A stretch of DNA of 39,700 nt from SHYR01 sp036013055 (GTDB lineage: Bacteria; Chloroflexota; Dehalococcoidia; UBA2979): the NCBI GenBank assembly GCA_036013055.1, contig DASCQM010000018.1:1-39700 (forward strand). The letters run 5' to 3'. The position numbers and the translations under genes are program-made. Below the pieces are notes generated by a model that saw only the letters and a list, made by a program, of their open reading frames with translations, ran no database searches and was not told the DNA's origin. This document shows positions 14,441-22,837 of the stretch, piece by piece (position 1 is the stretch's first letter; each line of letters opens with the position of its first letter).

Positions 14441-16849
14441 CTAGCTCCCTGCCTGCGTCGTTCGCTGTATGCCCGCGAGGAAGGCCACGGTAACGCCTTC
14501 TCCGCCTTCGCGCGGCTCCGCCGTCTCGTAGCTCGTGACCAGCGGGTGCCGGTCGAACAGTTCGCGCACGGCGCGTCGTAGTGTGCCGGTGCCGCGCCCA
14601 TGGATCACGCGCACGCGCGCATGGCCGACGCGCGCGGCGTGGTCGAGGAACTGCTCGACGACCGGCAGCGCCTCATCGATCGTGCGGCCGCGTACCTCGA
14701 CCTCCTGCGGTGCGCTGGCCGGCGCCGGCGGTGCGGCGGTCGCGCCGCGTGCGACCTGCTGCGGGGCCGTCGCTGTGCCGACACGGTCGACCTGATCGAT
14801 GCCGACGCGGGCACGCAGCGCGCCGAGCAGGACCTCGAACTCACCATCCTCGTTCGGTGCGCTCAGCACGTCGCCGGGTGAGCCGATGCCGCGCAGCCAG
14901 ACGGCGACACCGACGGCGATGTCGCGCGCCTCGACGCGTTCGCGTGGTGGCGGCGGGGCGGCTGGCTCCGGCGGGATCTCCTCCGCTGCCGAGCGCGCCA
15001 GGTCGAGGTCGGCGCTCGCCTGTTCGAGGCGCGCGGCCTCGACGTCACGGCGAGTGCGCTGCAGCAACCGCTCGACCTCGCGCAGTTCACCGCGCAGTTC
15101 GCGGTGGGCGTCCTCGCGCAGTTGCGCCGTCTCGGCCGCGAGTTCGTCGTGCTGACGCTGCAAGTCGCTGCGCAGTGTTTCCGCCTCATCGCGCGCGGTG
15201 GCGGCCCGGCCGGCACGTTCCTCGGCGGCGGCTTGCTGCGTGCGCAGATCCCCGAGTAGCGATTCGAGGTCGCGCTCCTCGGAGGAGAGCCCCTCGCGAG
15301 CGGACTCGATCACGTCGGGCGGCATGCCGAGACGGGCGGCGATCGCCAGCGCGTTCGACTGACCGGGCAGCCCGATCGTGAGGCGGTAGGTGGGGGAGAG
15401 CGTCTCGACATCGAATTCGACGGAGGCATTCACGACACCGTCGGTCTGGTGGGCGTAGAGCTTCAGTTCGCTGTGGTGCGTCGTCGCGATCAACGTCGCG
15501 CCACCTGCGATCAGGCGGTCGATCAGCGCGATCCCCAGCGCCGCGCCCTCGGTCGGGTCGGTGCCCGCGCCGAGTTCGTCGAGCAGCACCAGCGAGCCGG
15601 GCCCCGCGCGCTCGATGACGTCGATGATCGATGTGATGTGTCCCGAGAACGTCGAGAGCGACTGCTCGATCGACTGCTCGTCGCCGATGTCGGCAAAGAT
15701 CGAGGAGTAGACCGGCACCCGCGACCCCGCTTCGGCGGGGATCGGCAGACCCGCGAGCGCCATCGCGCAGAGCAGCCCTGCCGTCTTCAGCGCGACGGTC
15801 TTGCCGCCGGTGTTCGGCCCGGTGATCACTACCGCGCGATGCTCGCCACCGACCTCGATCGAGACCGGCACCACGTCGCCCTCGAGCAGCGGGTGGCGCG
15901 CACCTTCGAGCCGTAGCTCCGCCGGCAGATCGACGAGCCACGGCTGGCTGCCGACGACGGCGAGTTGCTGCGCGTCGAGCGCCTGAGCGAGATAGCCCTT
16001 GGCGCGTGCGACATCGATGCGCGCCAGCCGGTCGACGGCATCAACGAGGTCCTCGGTGGCTTCGCCGACGGCGCTGGAGACCTCGCGCAGGATGCGGTTG
16101 ACCTCGTGGCGTTCCTGCACCTGTAGCTCGCGCCAACGGTTGCCCAGCTCCACGACCGCCAGCGGCTCCACGTAGACGGTCGCACCGGACGCCGACGTGT
16201 CATGGATCACCCCCTGCACGACACCGCGAGCCTCTGAGCGCACGGGCAGCACGTAGCGGCCGTCGCGGATCGTCACGATCGCATCCTGCAGTGCGGCGCG
16301 TGTGTCGGCCGAGTTGAGCAACGACTGCATGCGCTGTTGTAGTCGCTCGTGCGCCACGTTCAGCTCGCGGCGGATGCTGCGCAGCTCCGGGCTGGCGTCG
16401 TCGACCACCTCGCCGCGGTCGTCGATCGAGTCCTCGATCAGCCCGCGCAGCGCACCGAGTTCGGCGATGCCGCCAGCGAGGGTCGCGAGCAGAGGTACGT
16501 CTGCGGAGAGTCGGGTCAACGACGTGCGCACTCGCTGTGCCGCGCGGGCGGTGTTGGCGACGTCGAGCAGGTCGGAGGCAGCGAGCACGTGGCCGAGCGC
16601 CGCGCCCTCGGCGCGCGAGCGGATGTCGTGGCAGCCGTCGAGCCGCAGCGCGATGCTATGACTTTCGAGGAAGACGGCCTCGGCCGTCTCGCGCTGGCGC
16701 AGCACCACCGTTGCGCGGTCGCTGGCCGGTCGTAGCGCACCCGCGCGCTCGCGGCCGGCGGAGAATGCGGTCAGGCTCGCCAGTCGGTCGAGGATGGCGG
16801 GAAATTCGAGAGTTTCGAGGGCCTTATCGTCCAGTGGAGTCTCCAGCAC
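14441..16849 (-). CDS. mutS2: Endonuclease MutS2
   Basis: From GTG 16849 the product is 802 residues, near the usual 780-800. MutS family features are complete: core and clamp helices at about 50-320, Walker A GPNTGGKT (344-351), Walker B LVLLDE (420-425) with the following LGAGTDPTEG, and ATTHHSELKLYA. A long coiled coil (about 520-620) and a C-terminal Smr nuclease domain (VEVRGRTIDEAL, later HGRGTGTLRR) follow. MutS2 acts in recombination control and, in Firmicutes, in rescue of collided ribosomes. Family N-termini normally read MDxKxLxxLEF, so LDDKALETLEF should lie near residue 6. GTG 16849 puts the start 26 bases inside selA; a CTG at 16834 preceded by GGAG is an alternative. The frame extends to 17143 but that part is selA in another frame. 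Confidence 0.92.
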   Translation of the reverse strand: MLETPLDDKALETLEFPAILDRLASLTAFSAGRERAGALRPASDRATVVLRQRETAEAVFLESHSIALRLDGCHDIRSRAEGAALGHVLAASDLLDVANTARAAQRVRTSLTRLSADVPLLATLAGGIAELGALRGLIEDSIDDRGEVVDDASPELRSIRRELNVAHERLQQRMQSLLNSADTRAALQDAIVTIRDGRYVLPVRSEARGVVQGVIHDTSASGATVYVEPLAVVELGNRWRELQVQERHEVNRILREVSSAVGEATEDLVDAVDRLARIDVARAKGYLAQALDAQQLAVVGSQPWLVDLPAELRLEGARHPLLEGDVVPVSIEVGGEHRAVVITGPNTGGKTVALKTAGLLCAMALAGLPIPAEAGSRVPVYSSIFADIGDEQSIEQSLSTFSGHITSIIDVIERAGPGSLVLLDELGAGTDPTEGAALGIALIDRLIAGGATLIATTHHSELKLYAHQTDGVVNASVEFDVETLSPTYRLTIGLPGQSNALAIAARLGMPPDVIESAREGLSSEERDLESLLGDLRTQQAAAEERAGRAATARDEAETLRSDLQRQHDELAAETAQLREDAHRELRGELREVERLLQRTRRDVEAARLEQASADLDLARSAAEEIPPEPAAPPPPRERVEARDIAVGVAVWLRGIGSPGDVLSAPNEDGEFEVLLGALRARVGIDQVDRVGTATAPQQVARGATAAPPAPASAPQEVEVRGRTIDEALPVVEQFLDHAARVGHARVRVIHGRGTGTLRRAVRELFDRHPLVTSYETAEPREGGEGVTVAFLAGIQRTTQAGS

Positions 16850-18218
16850 CGCCCGCGTCGCCTGCGCTGCAGAGCGCATTGAGGGCAGCCTCGACGGCGC
16901 GGTCCTCCGACGGATCAACCGTGCGCGGGTCGAGCAACACGCGGTTGCGCTCGATGCGGGCGATGATCGGCGGGTCACAGGCTCGCAGCGCTGCCGCGAA
17001 GGCCGTGGCGTCGCCGGTCGGCGGCTCGACAGAACAGAGCACGCTCTCCTGGCCCTCGCCGGGTAGCGATCCGCCGCCCACCATCGATCGCCCCGGCAGC
17101 ACCTCGGCGGAATCGCCTGCCGCACGAGCCCAGCGCCGCGCACGCTTGCGCAGGTTCTCGATCGGCGCGGCGATCATCTGCCAGACCGGCACCTGCTCGG
17201 TCGCCTCGCCACGCGCGAAGTGTTCGAGCGTCGCGGCGAGTCCGGCGATCGATGACTTGTCCATGCGCATCGCACGTGCCAGCGGGTGGCGACGCATCTC
17301 GTCGATCGGGTCGCTCTTGCCGGCCGCGATGCCGGCCTGTGGCCCGCCGACGAGCTTGTCGCCAGAGAAGAGGACGACGTCGGCACCTGCCGCCACTGAG
17401 TCCTGCACCAGCGGCTCCTCGCCGAGCCCGTACTGGCGCGTATCGATCATCGCGCCGGAGCCGAGGTCGTCGATCAGCAGCAGCCCGCGCTCATGCGCAA
17501 GCGCCGAGAGTTCGCTCAGCGGTGCCGACTCGGTGAAGCCGACGACGCGGAAGTTCGAGGAGTGCACGCGCAGCAGGGCGGCCGTGTTTTCGGTGATCGC
17601 CTCGGCGTAGTCGCGCGTGTATGTGCGATTCGTGGTGCCGACCTCGACCAGTCGCGCGCCGGACTGGCGCATCACGTCGGGGATGCGGAAGCCGCCGCCG
17701 ATCTCGACGAGTTGGCCGCGCGAGATGATCACCTCGTCGCCGGTCGCGAGCGCGGAGAGCGCCAGCATCAGCGCCCCGGCGTTGTTGTTGACTGCAATAC
17801 CGTCCTCGGCGCCCGTGACCCGCTGCAGCAGCCCCGTGAGGTGCGCGAAGCGCGAGCCGCGTTCGCCGCCATCGAGGTCGAACTCGAGGTTCGAGTAGCC
17901 GCGGCCGGCCTCGGCCATCGCCTCGATCGCCGCGTCGGAGAGTGGGGCCCGGCCGAGGTTGGTGTGGATCACGATGCCGGTGGCGTTGATCGCGCGTCGC
18001 AGGCTGCGCTCGAGCGTCTGGGCTCGCTCGACGACCGCCTCGGCGGCAGGGCGCTCTGGCGCGCTTCCGGTGCGCTCGACCTCATCGCGGTATTCGTCGA
18101 GCACGACGCGCGCGAGATCGACGACGGCGTCATGGCCGTGCCGCTCCGCCAGCGGTGCGACGCGGTCGTCGGCGACCAGCCGTTCGACGGAAGGGAGTGA
18201 CCGGTACGGGTTTGTCAT
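16824..18218 (-). CDS. selA: L-seryl-tRNA(Sec) selenium transferase
   Basis: SelA converts seryl-tRNA(Sec) to selenocysteinyl-tRNA(Sec) with selenophosphate. The 464-residue product matches the usual 460-470. It carries an N-terminal tRNA-binding helical domain (about 1-75), INATGIVIHTNLGRAPLS (77-94), VNNNAGA (143-149) and the PLP lysine Lys288 in SGDKLVGGPQAG. All of this separates it from the general class V aminotransferases. Its presence implies that the organism makes selenoproteins; selB, selC and selD are not in the window. The start is ATG 18218 or GTG 18221. A TACAAT box at 18234-18229 puts the predicted transcript start almost on these codons. The 3' end overlaps mutS2. Confidence 0.93.
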   Translation of the reverse strand: MTNPYRSLPSVERLVADDRVAPLAERHGHDAVVDLARVVLDEYRDEVERTGSAPERPAAEAVVERAQTLERSLRRAINATGIVIHTNLGRAPLSDAAIEAMAEAGRGYSNLEFDLDGGERGSRFAHLTGLLQRVTGAEDGIAVNNNAGALMLALSALATGDEVIISRGQLVEIGGGFRIPDVMRQSGARLVEVGTTNRTYTRDYAEAITENTAALLRVHSSNFRVVGFTESAPLSELSALAHERGLLLIDDLGSGAMIDTRQYGLGEEPLVQDSVAAGADVVLFSGDKLVGGPQAGIAAGKSDPIDEMRRHPLARAMRMDKSSIAGLAATLEHFARGEATEQVPVWQMIAAPIENLRKRARRWARAAGDSAEVLPGRSMVGGGSLPGEGQESVLCSVEPPTGDATAFAAALRACDPPIIARIERNRVLLDPRTVDPSEDRAVEAALNALCSAGDAGGAGDSTGR

Positions 18219-18228
18219 CACGTGATCG

Positions 18229-18234
18229 ATTGTA
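18229..18234 (-). promoter_or_regulatory. -10 box (TACAAT) of near-leaderless selA transcript
   Basis: TACAAT on the minus strand ends eight bases before GTG 18221 and eleven before ATG 18218, so the 5' leader would be only a few bases at most. No Shine-Dalgarno sequence fits in between. This is a third case in the window of a -10 box almost touching the start codon. Confidence 0.45.
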
Positions 18235-18361
18235 AGCAGCAAACGTCGGTGACTGCGCTCGTTGACCGTATCGAGGGTGAGGTCGAAGATTCGAATCACG
18301 CTGCAATCGCAGTCCGCGAACCCGATTTTCAGACCCCTGATGTTCAGACCAAGGTGCCACC

Positions 18362-19453
18362 ATGCCGAACCTTCGTATCCCCGGCCCGACTCCCGTTCCA
18401 GAGGAGGTCGCACAGGCCGGCGCAGCCGAGATGATCAACCACCGAGGCCCCGAGTTTGCCGAGATGCTCGCGCGCGTCACTGAGCGTGCGAAGCAGGTGT
18501 ACGCCACGACGAACGACCTCGTCATCCTCAGCACGTCGGGCACCGGCGGCATGGAGGCGGCGGTCGTGAACCACATCTCGCCCGGCGACAAGGCGCTCGT
18601 CGTGACGATCGGTGTCTTCGGCGACCGTTTCACCGAACTGATCCGGGCCTACGGCGCGGAGGCGGTCGAACTGAACTTCGAGCACGGAACGGCCGCCGAT
18701 GCGAACCGCGTCGACGAGGCGCTGGCCGCCGATCCGGACATCAAGGCCGTCTTCATCACGCACAACGAGACATCTACGGGCGTGCAGAACGTGCAGCTCG
18801 GCGAGATTGCCGCGGCGGTGCGAGGGCACGACCGCCTGATGATCGTCGACGCGATCTCATCGCTCTCATCGATCGCCTGCCCCGTCGACGAGTTCGACCT
18901 CGATGTCGTGGTCTCCGGTTCGCAGAAGGGGTGGATGGTCGCCCCCGGCCTCGCGCTGGTCTCGATCAGCGACCGCGCATGGGAGGCACAGGAGCGTTGC
19001 ACGCAGCCGCGCTTCTACTTCGATCTGAAGGGCGCGAAGGCGAGCGCGGACACCGGTCAGACCCCGTGGACGCCAGCCGTCTCCGTCTTCTACCAGCTCG
19101 ACCACGCGCTCGGCATGATGCTGGACGAGGGCCTGGATAACATCTACGCCCGCCACCACCGCCTCGCACGCAAGGTGCGCGAGGGTGTGAAGGCGCTCGG
19201 CCTCGAGTTGTTCGCCGCCGAGGGCGTCGAGTCGTCGATGGTGACATCGATCCGCGTGCCGGCCGGCATCGACGTGAAGGACCTGCTGGGGACGGCGCGA
19301 ACCGAGTTCGACACCGTCTTCGCCGGGGGCCAGCGCGACCTCAACGGCAAGATCTTCCGCTTCGGTCACCTCGGCTACGTCTCAGACGACGACGTGGACG
19401 CGGGCCTGACGGCGCTCAACGGCACGCTCGAGAAGCTGGGGTTCAAGGCCTAG
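18362..19453 (+). CDS. Class V PLP aminotransferase (serine-glyoxylate/alanine-glyoxylate type)
   Basis: The 363-residue enzyme begins LRIPGPTPVPEEV, the hallmark of AGXT/PucG/SgaA-type transaminases. It carries STSGTGGMEAA (57-67) binding the cofactor phosphate, VDAISSLSS (162-170) and the PLP lysine Lys189 in SGSQKGW. Family members transfer amino groups between serine or alanine and glyoxylate or pyruvate, and some serve as phosphoserine aminotransferases. Here serA follows 68 bases downstream in the same direction, which favours a role in serine synthesis in place of SerC. This is an inference from context. The ATG start is preceded by AAGG. The 143-bp gap to divergent selA contains promoters for both. 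Confidence 0.9.
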   Translation: MPNLRIPGPTPVPEEVAQAGAAEMINHRGPEFAEMLARVTERAKQVYATTNDLVILSTSGTGGMEAAVVNHISPGDKALVVTIGVFGDRFTELIRAYGAEAVELNFEHGTAADANRVDEALAADPDIKAVFITHNETSTGVQNVQLGEIAAAVRGHDRLMIVDAISSLSSIACPVDEFDLDVVVSGSQKGWMVAPGLALVSISDRAWEAQERCTQPRFYFDLKGAKASADTGQTPWTPAVSVFYQLDHALGMMLDEGLDNIYARHHRLARKVREGVKALGLELFAAEGVESSMVTSIRVPAGIDVKDLLGTARTEFDTVFAGGQRDLNGKIFRFGHLGYVSDDDVDAGLTALNGTLEKLGFKA

Positions 19454-19509
19454 CCACGGCCCCACGCCGCAGACGGCCCGCCCAGACTCGCGCCCCACGC
19501 CACAGCCGC

Positions 19510-19515
19510 TATTCT
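19510..19515 (+). promoter_or_regulatory. Candidate leaderless -10 box (TATTCT) for serA
   Basis: TATTCT occupies -12 to -7 relative to the A of ATG 19522, predicting a transcript that begins at the start codon. There is no ribosome-binding site between. It would give serA its own promoter even if it is also read from the aminotransferase gene. Confidence 0.5.
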
Positions 19516-19521
19516 GTCGCT

Positions 19522-21105
19522 ATGGCACGAATCCTGATCGCTGACACGCTTGCCCAGAACGGCGTTGACGCGCTCTCCGACCAACACGATGTCGATGTGC
19601 AGACCGGCCTCTCCGAAGACGAGCTGGTTGCCGCCGTCGCTGATGTGAACGCGATCGTGGTGCGCAGTCAGACACAGATCACCGCGAAGGTGATCGCAGC
19701 TGCGCCGGAACTTGAGGTGATCGGCCGCGCCGGTGTCGGCGTCGACAACATCGACCTCGACGCGGCGACCGACCGAGGCGTGATCGTCGTCAACGCGCCG
19801 CTCGCGAATACTGTCTCGGCCGCCGAGCACGCCTTCGGGCTGATGCTTGCGGTCGCGCGCCATATCCCGCAGGGCGTCGCTTCGCTCAGGGGCGGGGAGT
19901 GGGCGCGGTCGAAGTACATGGGCGTTGAGCTGGCCGGGCGCACGCTCGGCATCGTCGGGCTCGGTCGCGTCGGCACCGAGGTTGCGACGCGGGCGCGCGC
20001 TTTCGAGATGCGAATCATCGCCTACGACCCGTACGTCTCGAAGGAGCGCGCGAGCGGACTCGGCATCGAGCTGATGGAGCTGGAAGCGCTGCTCGCCGAA
20101 TCCGACTTTGTTTCGCTCCACACGACGCTCTATGACGGGACGCGCGGCCTGATCAACAAGGAACATCTGGCACTGATGAAGCCGGAGGCACGCATTATCA
20201 ACACCGCGCGCGGCGAACTCGTCGACGAGCAGGCGTTGTTCGACGCTGTCGAGTCCGGGCAGGTCGCCGGCGCGGCGATCGATGTCTTCAGCACCGAACC
20301 TGCCGTCGGCAACGTGCTCACGACCTCGGACGCCATCATCGCGACGCCGCACCTCGCTGCCTCGACCGCCGAAGCGCAGGATCGGGCGGCGACGGCGGTG
20401 GCGGAGCAGATTCTCGACATCCTCGATGGGCGTCCGGCGCGCTTCGCCGTCAATGCGCCGCTCGTCGACCCGGAGACGATGGCCGTGCTCAGCCCGTACA
20501 TCGATGCCGCCGAGGTGGCCGCGAGCGTTGCCTCGCAGCTCACGCCGGGCCCGGTGGTTAGCGCGCGCATCGAGTACCGCGGTGAGATCGCGAACTACGA
20601 CATCGCGCCGCTGCGCACCGCCGTGATCATGGGCATGCTCGGCCGTGTTAGCGATGAACACATCACGATCGTCAACGCGGATCGCTTCGTGGAGCTGCAC
20701 GGCATCCGGCTCGACGAGACGACTGGCCCGGCCGTCGAGCCGTACGCCAACCTCGTCGTGGTCAACGTCACAGGCACGGATGGCAGTACGCGCGTCGCAG
20801 CCACGCACACGCCGCAGGGCGTGCGGGTCGTCGGCATCGGCGAGTATGAGGAGGTCGACGTTGCGCCGAGCGCGGCACCGTACGCGCTCGCGATCGAGAA
20901 CCTCGATCGCCCGGGCATGATCGGTCGTGTCGGCACGATGCTCGGCGGCTGGGACGTGAACGTGATCTACATGTCGGTTGCCGCGAGCACCAAGGACCGC
21001 GCGCTGATGATGCTTGGCACGCACCGCGCGCTGACGAACGACGAACTCGAGGCCCTGACCGGCATCGAGAACATCGACAGCGCGCGTCTGATCACGCTCG
21101 GCTAG
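19522..21105 (+). CDS. serA: D-3-phosphoglycerate dehydrogenase (long form)
   Basis: SerA oxidises 3-phosphoglycerate to 3-phosphohydroxypyruvate, the first step of serine synthesis. The 527-residue length indicates the long form with an intervening (ASB) domain (about 320-440) and a C-terminal ACT domain (about 450-527, IENLDRPGMIGRVGTML). The catalytic core shows GRAGVGVDNIDL, the NAD loop LGIVGLGRVGTEVA, NTARGELVDEQAL with the active-site Arg, and TPHLAASTAEAQ with the catalytic His. The ACT domain normally mediates serine feedback. The adjacent class V aminotransferase would provide the second step. The TATTCT box abutting the ATG suggests leaderless translation. Confidence 0.96.
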   Translation: MARILIADTLAQNGVDALSDQHDVDVQTGLSEDELVAAVADVNAIVVRSQTQITAKVIAAAPELEVIGRAGVGVDNIDLDAATDRGVIVVNAPLANTVSAAEHAFGLMLAVARHIPQGVASLRGGEWARSKYMGVELAGRTLGIVGLGRVGTEVATRARAFEMRIIAYDPYVSKERASGLGIELMELEALLAESDFVSLHTTLYDGTRGLINKEHLALMKPEARIINTARGELVDEQALFDAVESGQVAGAAIDVFSTEPAVGNVLTTSDAIIATPHLAASTAEAQDRAATAVAEQILDILDGRPARFAVNAPLVDPETMAVLSPYIDAAEVAASVASQLTPGPVVSARIEYRGEIANYDIAPLRTAVIMGMLGRVSDEHITIVNADRFVELHGIRLDETTGPAVEPYANLVVVNVTGTDGSTRVAATHTPQGVRVVGIGEYEEVDVAPSAAPYALAIENLDRPGMIGRVGTMLGGWDVNVIYMSVAASTKDRALMMLGTHRALTNDELEALTGIENIDSARLITLG

Positions 21106-21134
21106 TCTGTCGGGCTTCTCAGTCGGCGGGTCAC

Positions 21135-22418
21135 TCAGTCGAGCGGGTTGAGCACCATTCCGGTCGCGAGCTTCGGGTAGAAGTACGTCGATTTCTGCGG
21201 CAGCACCTCGCCCGCGTCGGCGACGGCTAGCACTTCCTCGATGCGCACGGGATTGACGAGGAAGGCGAGGCTGTAGCGGCCGCTCTCCGTCTGGCTCCAC
21301 GCGTCCTGAACGTCTTCCGTGAATGTCACCCGATCACCGGCGACCAGCGCCTCCTGGTCGATGCCGAGCAGTGGCCGCAGCATCGTCTCGGTCAGCACGA
21401 CGGCGTCGACGGAGCGCAGAGCCGACGACCAGTCTGCCGGCATCGCACGGTCGATCGCGGCCGTCGAGCGACCGGTCGCGACGTGCAGGCGCTGATTCTC
21501 GATGCCGAGGATGCCGAAGGTCGCCGGCCCCGGGGCGTTCGCCTGTACGCGTCCCCAGAGCCGGTAGATCGCCGTCCCATCCCACGACTTCGGTGTGATG
21601 TCGTCCGGCTCGTAGAGCACGGAGAGACGCTCGATGAAGTCCTCCGGCAGGCGGTCGATCTTCACGAGCCGGTGCACGGGCAGGATGATCAGCCCGGGGT
21701 CATCGACGGGGATCAGCCCCGCCAGCATCCAGTTGGCGTCCACTGAAGATTGCTCGGACTGGTAGTTGAGCGCCGTCTGATAGCGGTGGTGTCCGTCCGC
21801 GATCGTGACCGCCGACGCATCGACGGCCGCGGTCAGCGCATCGATCGTCTCGCTGTCGCGCAGCACCCAGAGCCGGTGCCGGTCGTCGCGTTCGTCGGTC
21901 GCTTCGAAGTCCGCTGTCGCCTCGGCGTGCCCGTCGAGCAATTCGCGCACCCGTCCCGAGGGGTCCTCGAACATCGCGAGGATCGGGCTCACGTTCGTCT
22001 CGGTCGCGCGCAGCAGCCGCAGGCGGTCGTCGAGCGGCCCGGTCATCGTCGACTCGTGGTGGCGCACGCGTCCGGCGTCCGGCGGGCTCACCTCGAGGCG
22101 GGCGAAGAAGCAGCGACGCGTGTGCAGCGCGCCCTGCACGGTGAAGCGCTGCTCGTAGAGGTAGTACGCGGGCTCGTCGTCGCGCTGCATCACGCCCTCG
22201 TCCTGCCAGCGCTGGAGTGCGGCGGCGGCGTTGGCGTAGTGCTCGTCGCCGGCGGTTGGCTGGCGCATCTCGATGTGAGCGACGCCGTACGGCGATTTCG
22301 CCAGCAGCGCCTGCACGCCCTCGTCGGTGACCACGTCGTAGGGCGGGGCGATCACGGCGTCGGGATCGACGTGCTGCGGGTCGTAGCGCAGACCGCGGAA
22401 CGGCTGGATGGCGGCGAT
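21135..22418 (-). CDS. DUF1015 family protein with apparent AUC start
   Basis: DUF1015 proteins of about 400-430 residues are widespread but lack a proven role. This one shows the family N-terminus IQPFRGLRYDP followed by VIAPPYDVV, then HHESTM, ADGHHRYQTAL and the C-terminal KSTYFYPKL. The first conventional codon is GTG 22355, but family homology clearly begins 18 codons further up, at IQPFRGLRYDP. Upstream of that the frame contains no ATG, GTG or TTG back to at least about 22480. ATC at 22418-22416 is preceded at seven bases by AGGAG (22430-22426) and gives IAAIQPFRG, giving a 427-residue product. I therefore take AUC as the start, or a changed ATG or sequencing error. It is divergent from the HIT gene at 22514. 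Confidence 0.85.
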   Translation of the reverse strand: MAAIQPFRGLRYDPQHVDPDAVIAPPYDVVTDEGVQALLAKSPYGVAHIEMRQPTAGDEHYANAAAALQRWQDEGVMQRDDEPAYYLYEQRFTVQGALHTRRCFFARLEVSPPDAGRVRHHESTMTGPLDDRLRLLRATETNVSPILAMFEDPSGRVRELLDGHAEATADFEATDERDDRHRLWVLRDSETIDALTAAVDASAVTIADGHHRYQTALNYQSEQSSVDANWMLAGLIPVDDPGLIILPVHRLVKIDRLPEDFIERLSVLYEPDDITPKSWDGTAIYRLWGRVQANAPGPATFGILGIENQRLHVATGRSTAAIDRAMPADWSSALRSVDAVVLTETMLRPLLGIDQEALVAGDRVTFTEDVQDAWSQTESGRYSLAFLVNPVRIEEVLAVADAGEVLPQKSTYFYPKLATGMVLNPLD

Positions 22419-22471
22419 GGTGGTACTCCTGCTGTGCTGGCGGCGCTTGGCGCCTAATTCGGAGGCTACGT

Positions 22472-22477
22472 TAGACT
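22472..22477 (+). promoter_or_regulatory. Candidate -10 box for the HIT gene
   Basis: TAGACT would start transcription near 22484, leaving a 30-base leader before ATG 22514. The divergent DUF1015 promoter must lie in the same gap. No clear -35 is visible. Confidence 0.3.
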
Positions 22478-22513
22478 CGCTCGACAGTCTCCCGCCCTGA
22501 ATGGCAGCCGTCT

Positions 22514-22837
22514 ATGAACCGTCACTGCGTCTTCTGCGAGATCGTTGCGAAGCGCGAGCCCGCCGATGTCCTCTTCGAGTCGGACAAAGTGCTCGTCTTC
22601 CGCAACCGTCTCAACTGGGTGCCAACGATGCTGCTGGCGATCCCCAAAGAGCATATGACGCAGGACCAGCTCTGGGCCGACCTCGGCGAGGTCGGGCAGG
22701 CGGCCGTCGAGGTCGCGAAGGAACAGTGTCCCGGCGGCTTCCGGCTGATCTCGAATTCCGGCTACGACGGCATGCAGTCGCAGTCGCACGCGCACGTCCA
22801 CATCCTCGGCGGGCAGTTCCTTGGCGAGTACGCCTAG
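22514..22837 (+). CDS. HIT family protein (second copy)
   Basis: The 107-residue product starts CVFCEIVAKREPADVLFESD, where the CxxC pattern is often a zinc site in HIT proteins. It ends with the triad SHAHVHILGG. It is more compact than the HIT protein at 10966 and differs in the central part (WVPTMLLAIPKEHM), so the two are not recent duplicates. A nucleotide phosphoramidase or dinucleotide hydrolase activity is expected. Its TAG stop overlaps the stop of convergent rph by four bases. Confidence 0.9.
   Translation: MNRHCVFCEIVAKREPADVLFESDKVLVFRNRLNWVPTMLLAIPKEHMTQDQLWADLGEVGQAAVEVAKEQCPGGFRLISNSGYDGMQSQSHAHVHILGGQFLGEYA

Noticed and set aside
14441..16849. MutS1 mismatch repair protein
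   Set aside because: There is no N-terminal mismatch-binding domain, and a C-terminal Smr domain is present, which defines MutS2.
16824..18218. Class V aminotransferase or cystathionine-type enzyme instead of SelA
   Set aside because: The N-terminal tRNA-binding domain, NATGIVIHTNLGRAPLS and SGDKLVGGPQ are specific to SelA.
19450..21300. 616-residue minus-strand ORF over serA
   Set aside because: Arg/His/Asp-rich antisense frame of serA, with no domain; long only because of the high GC content.
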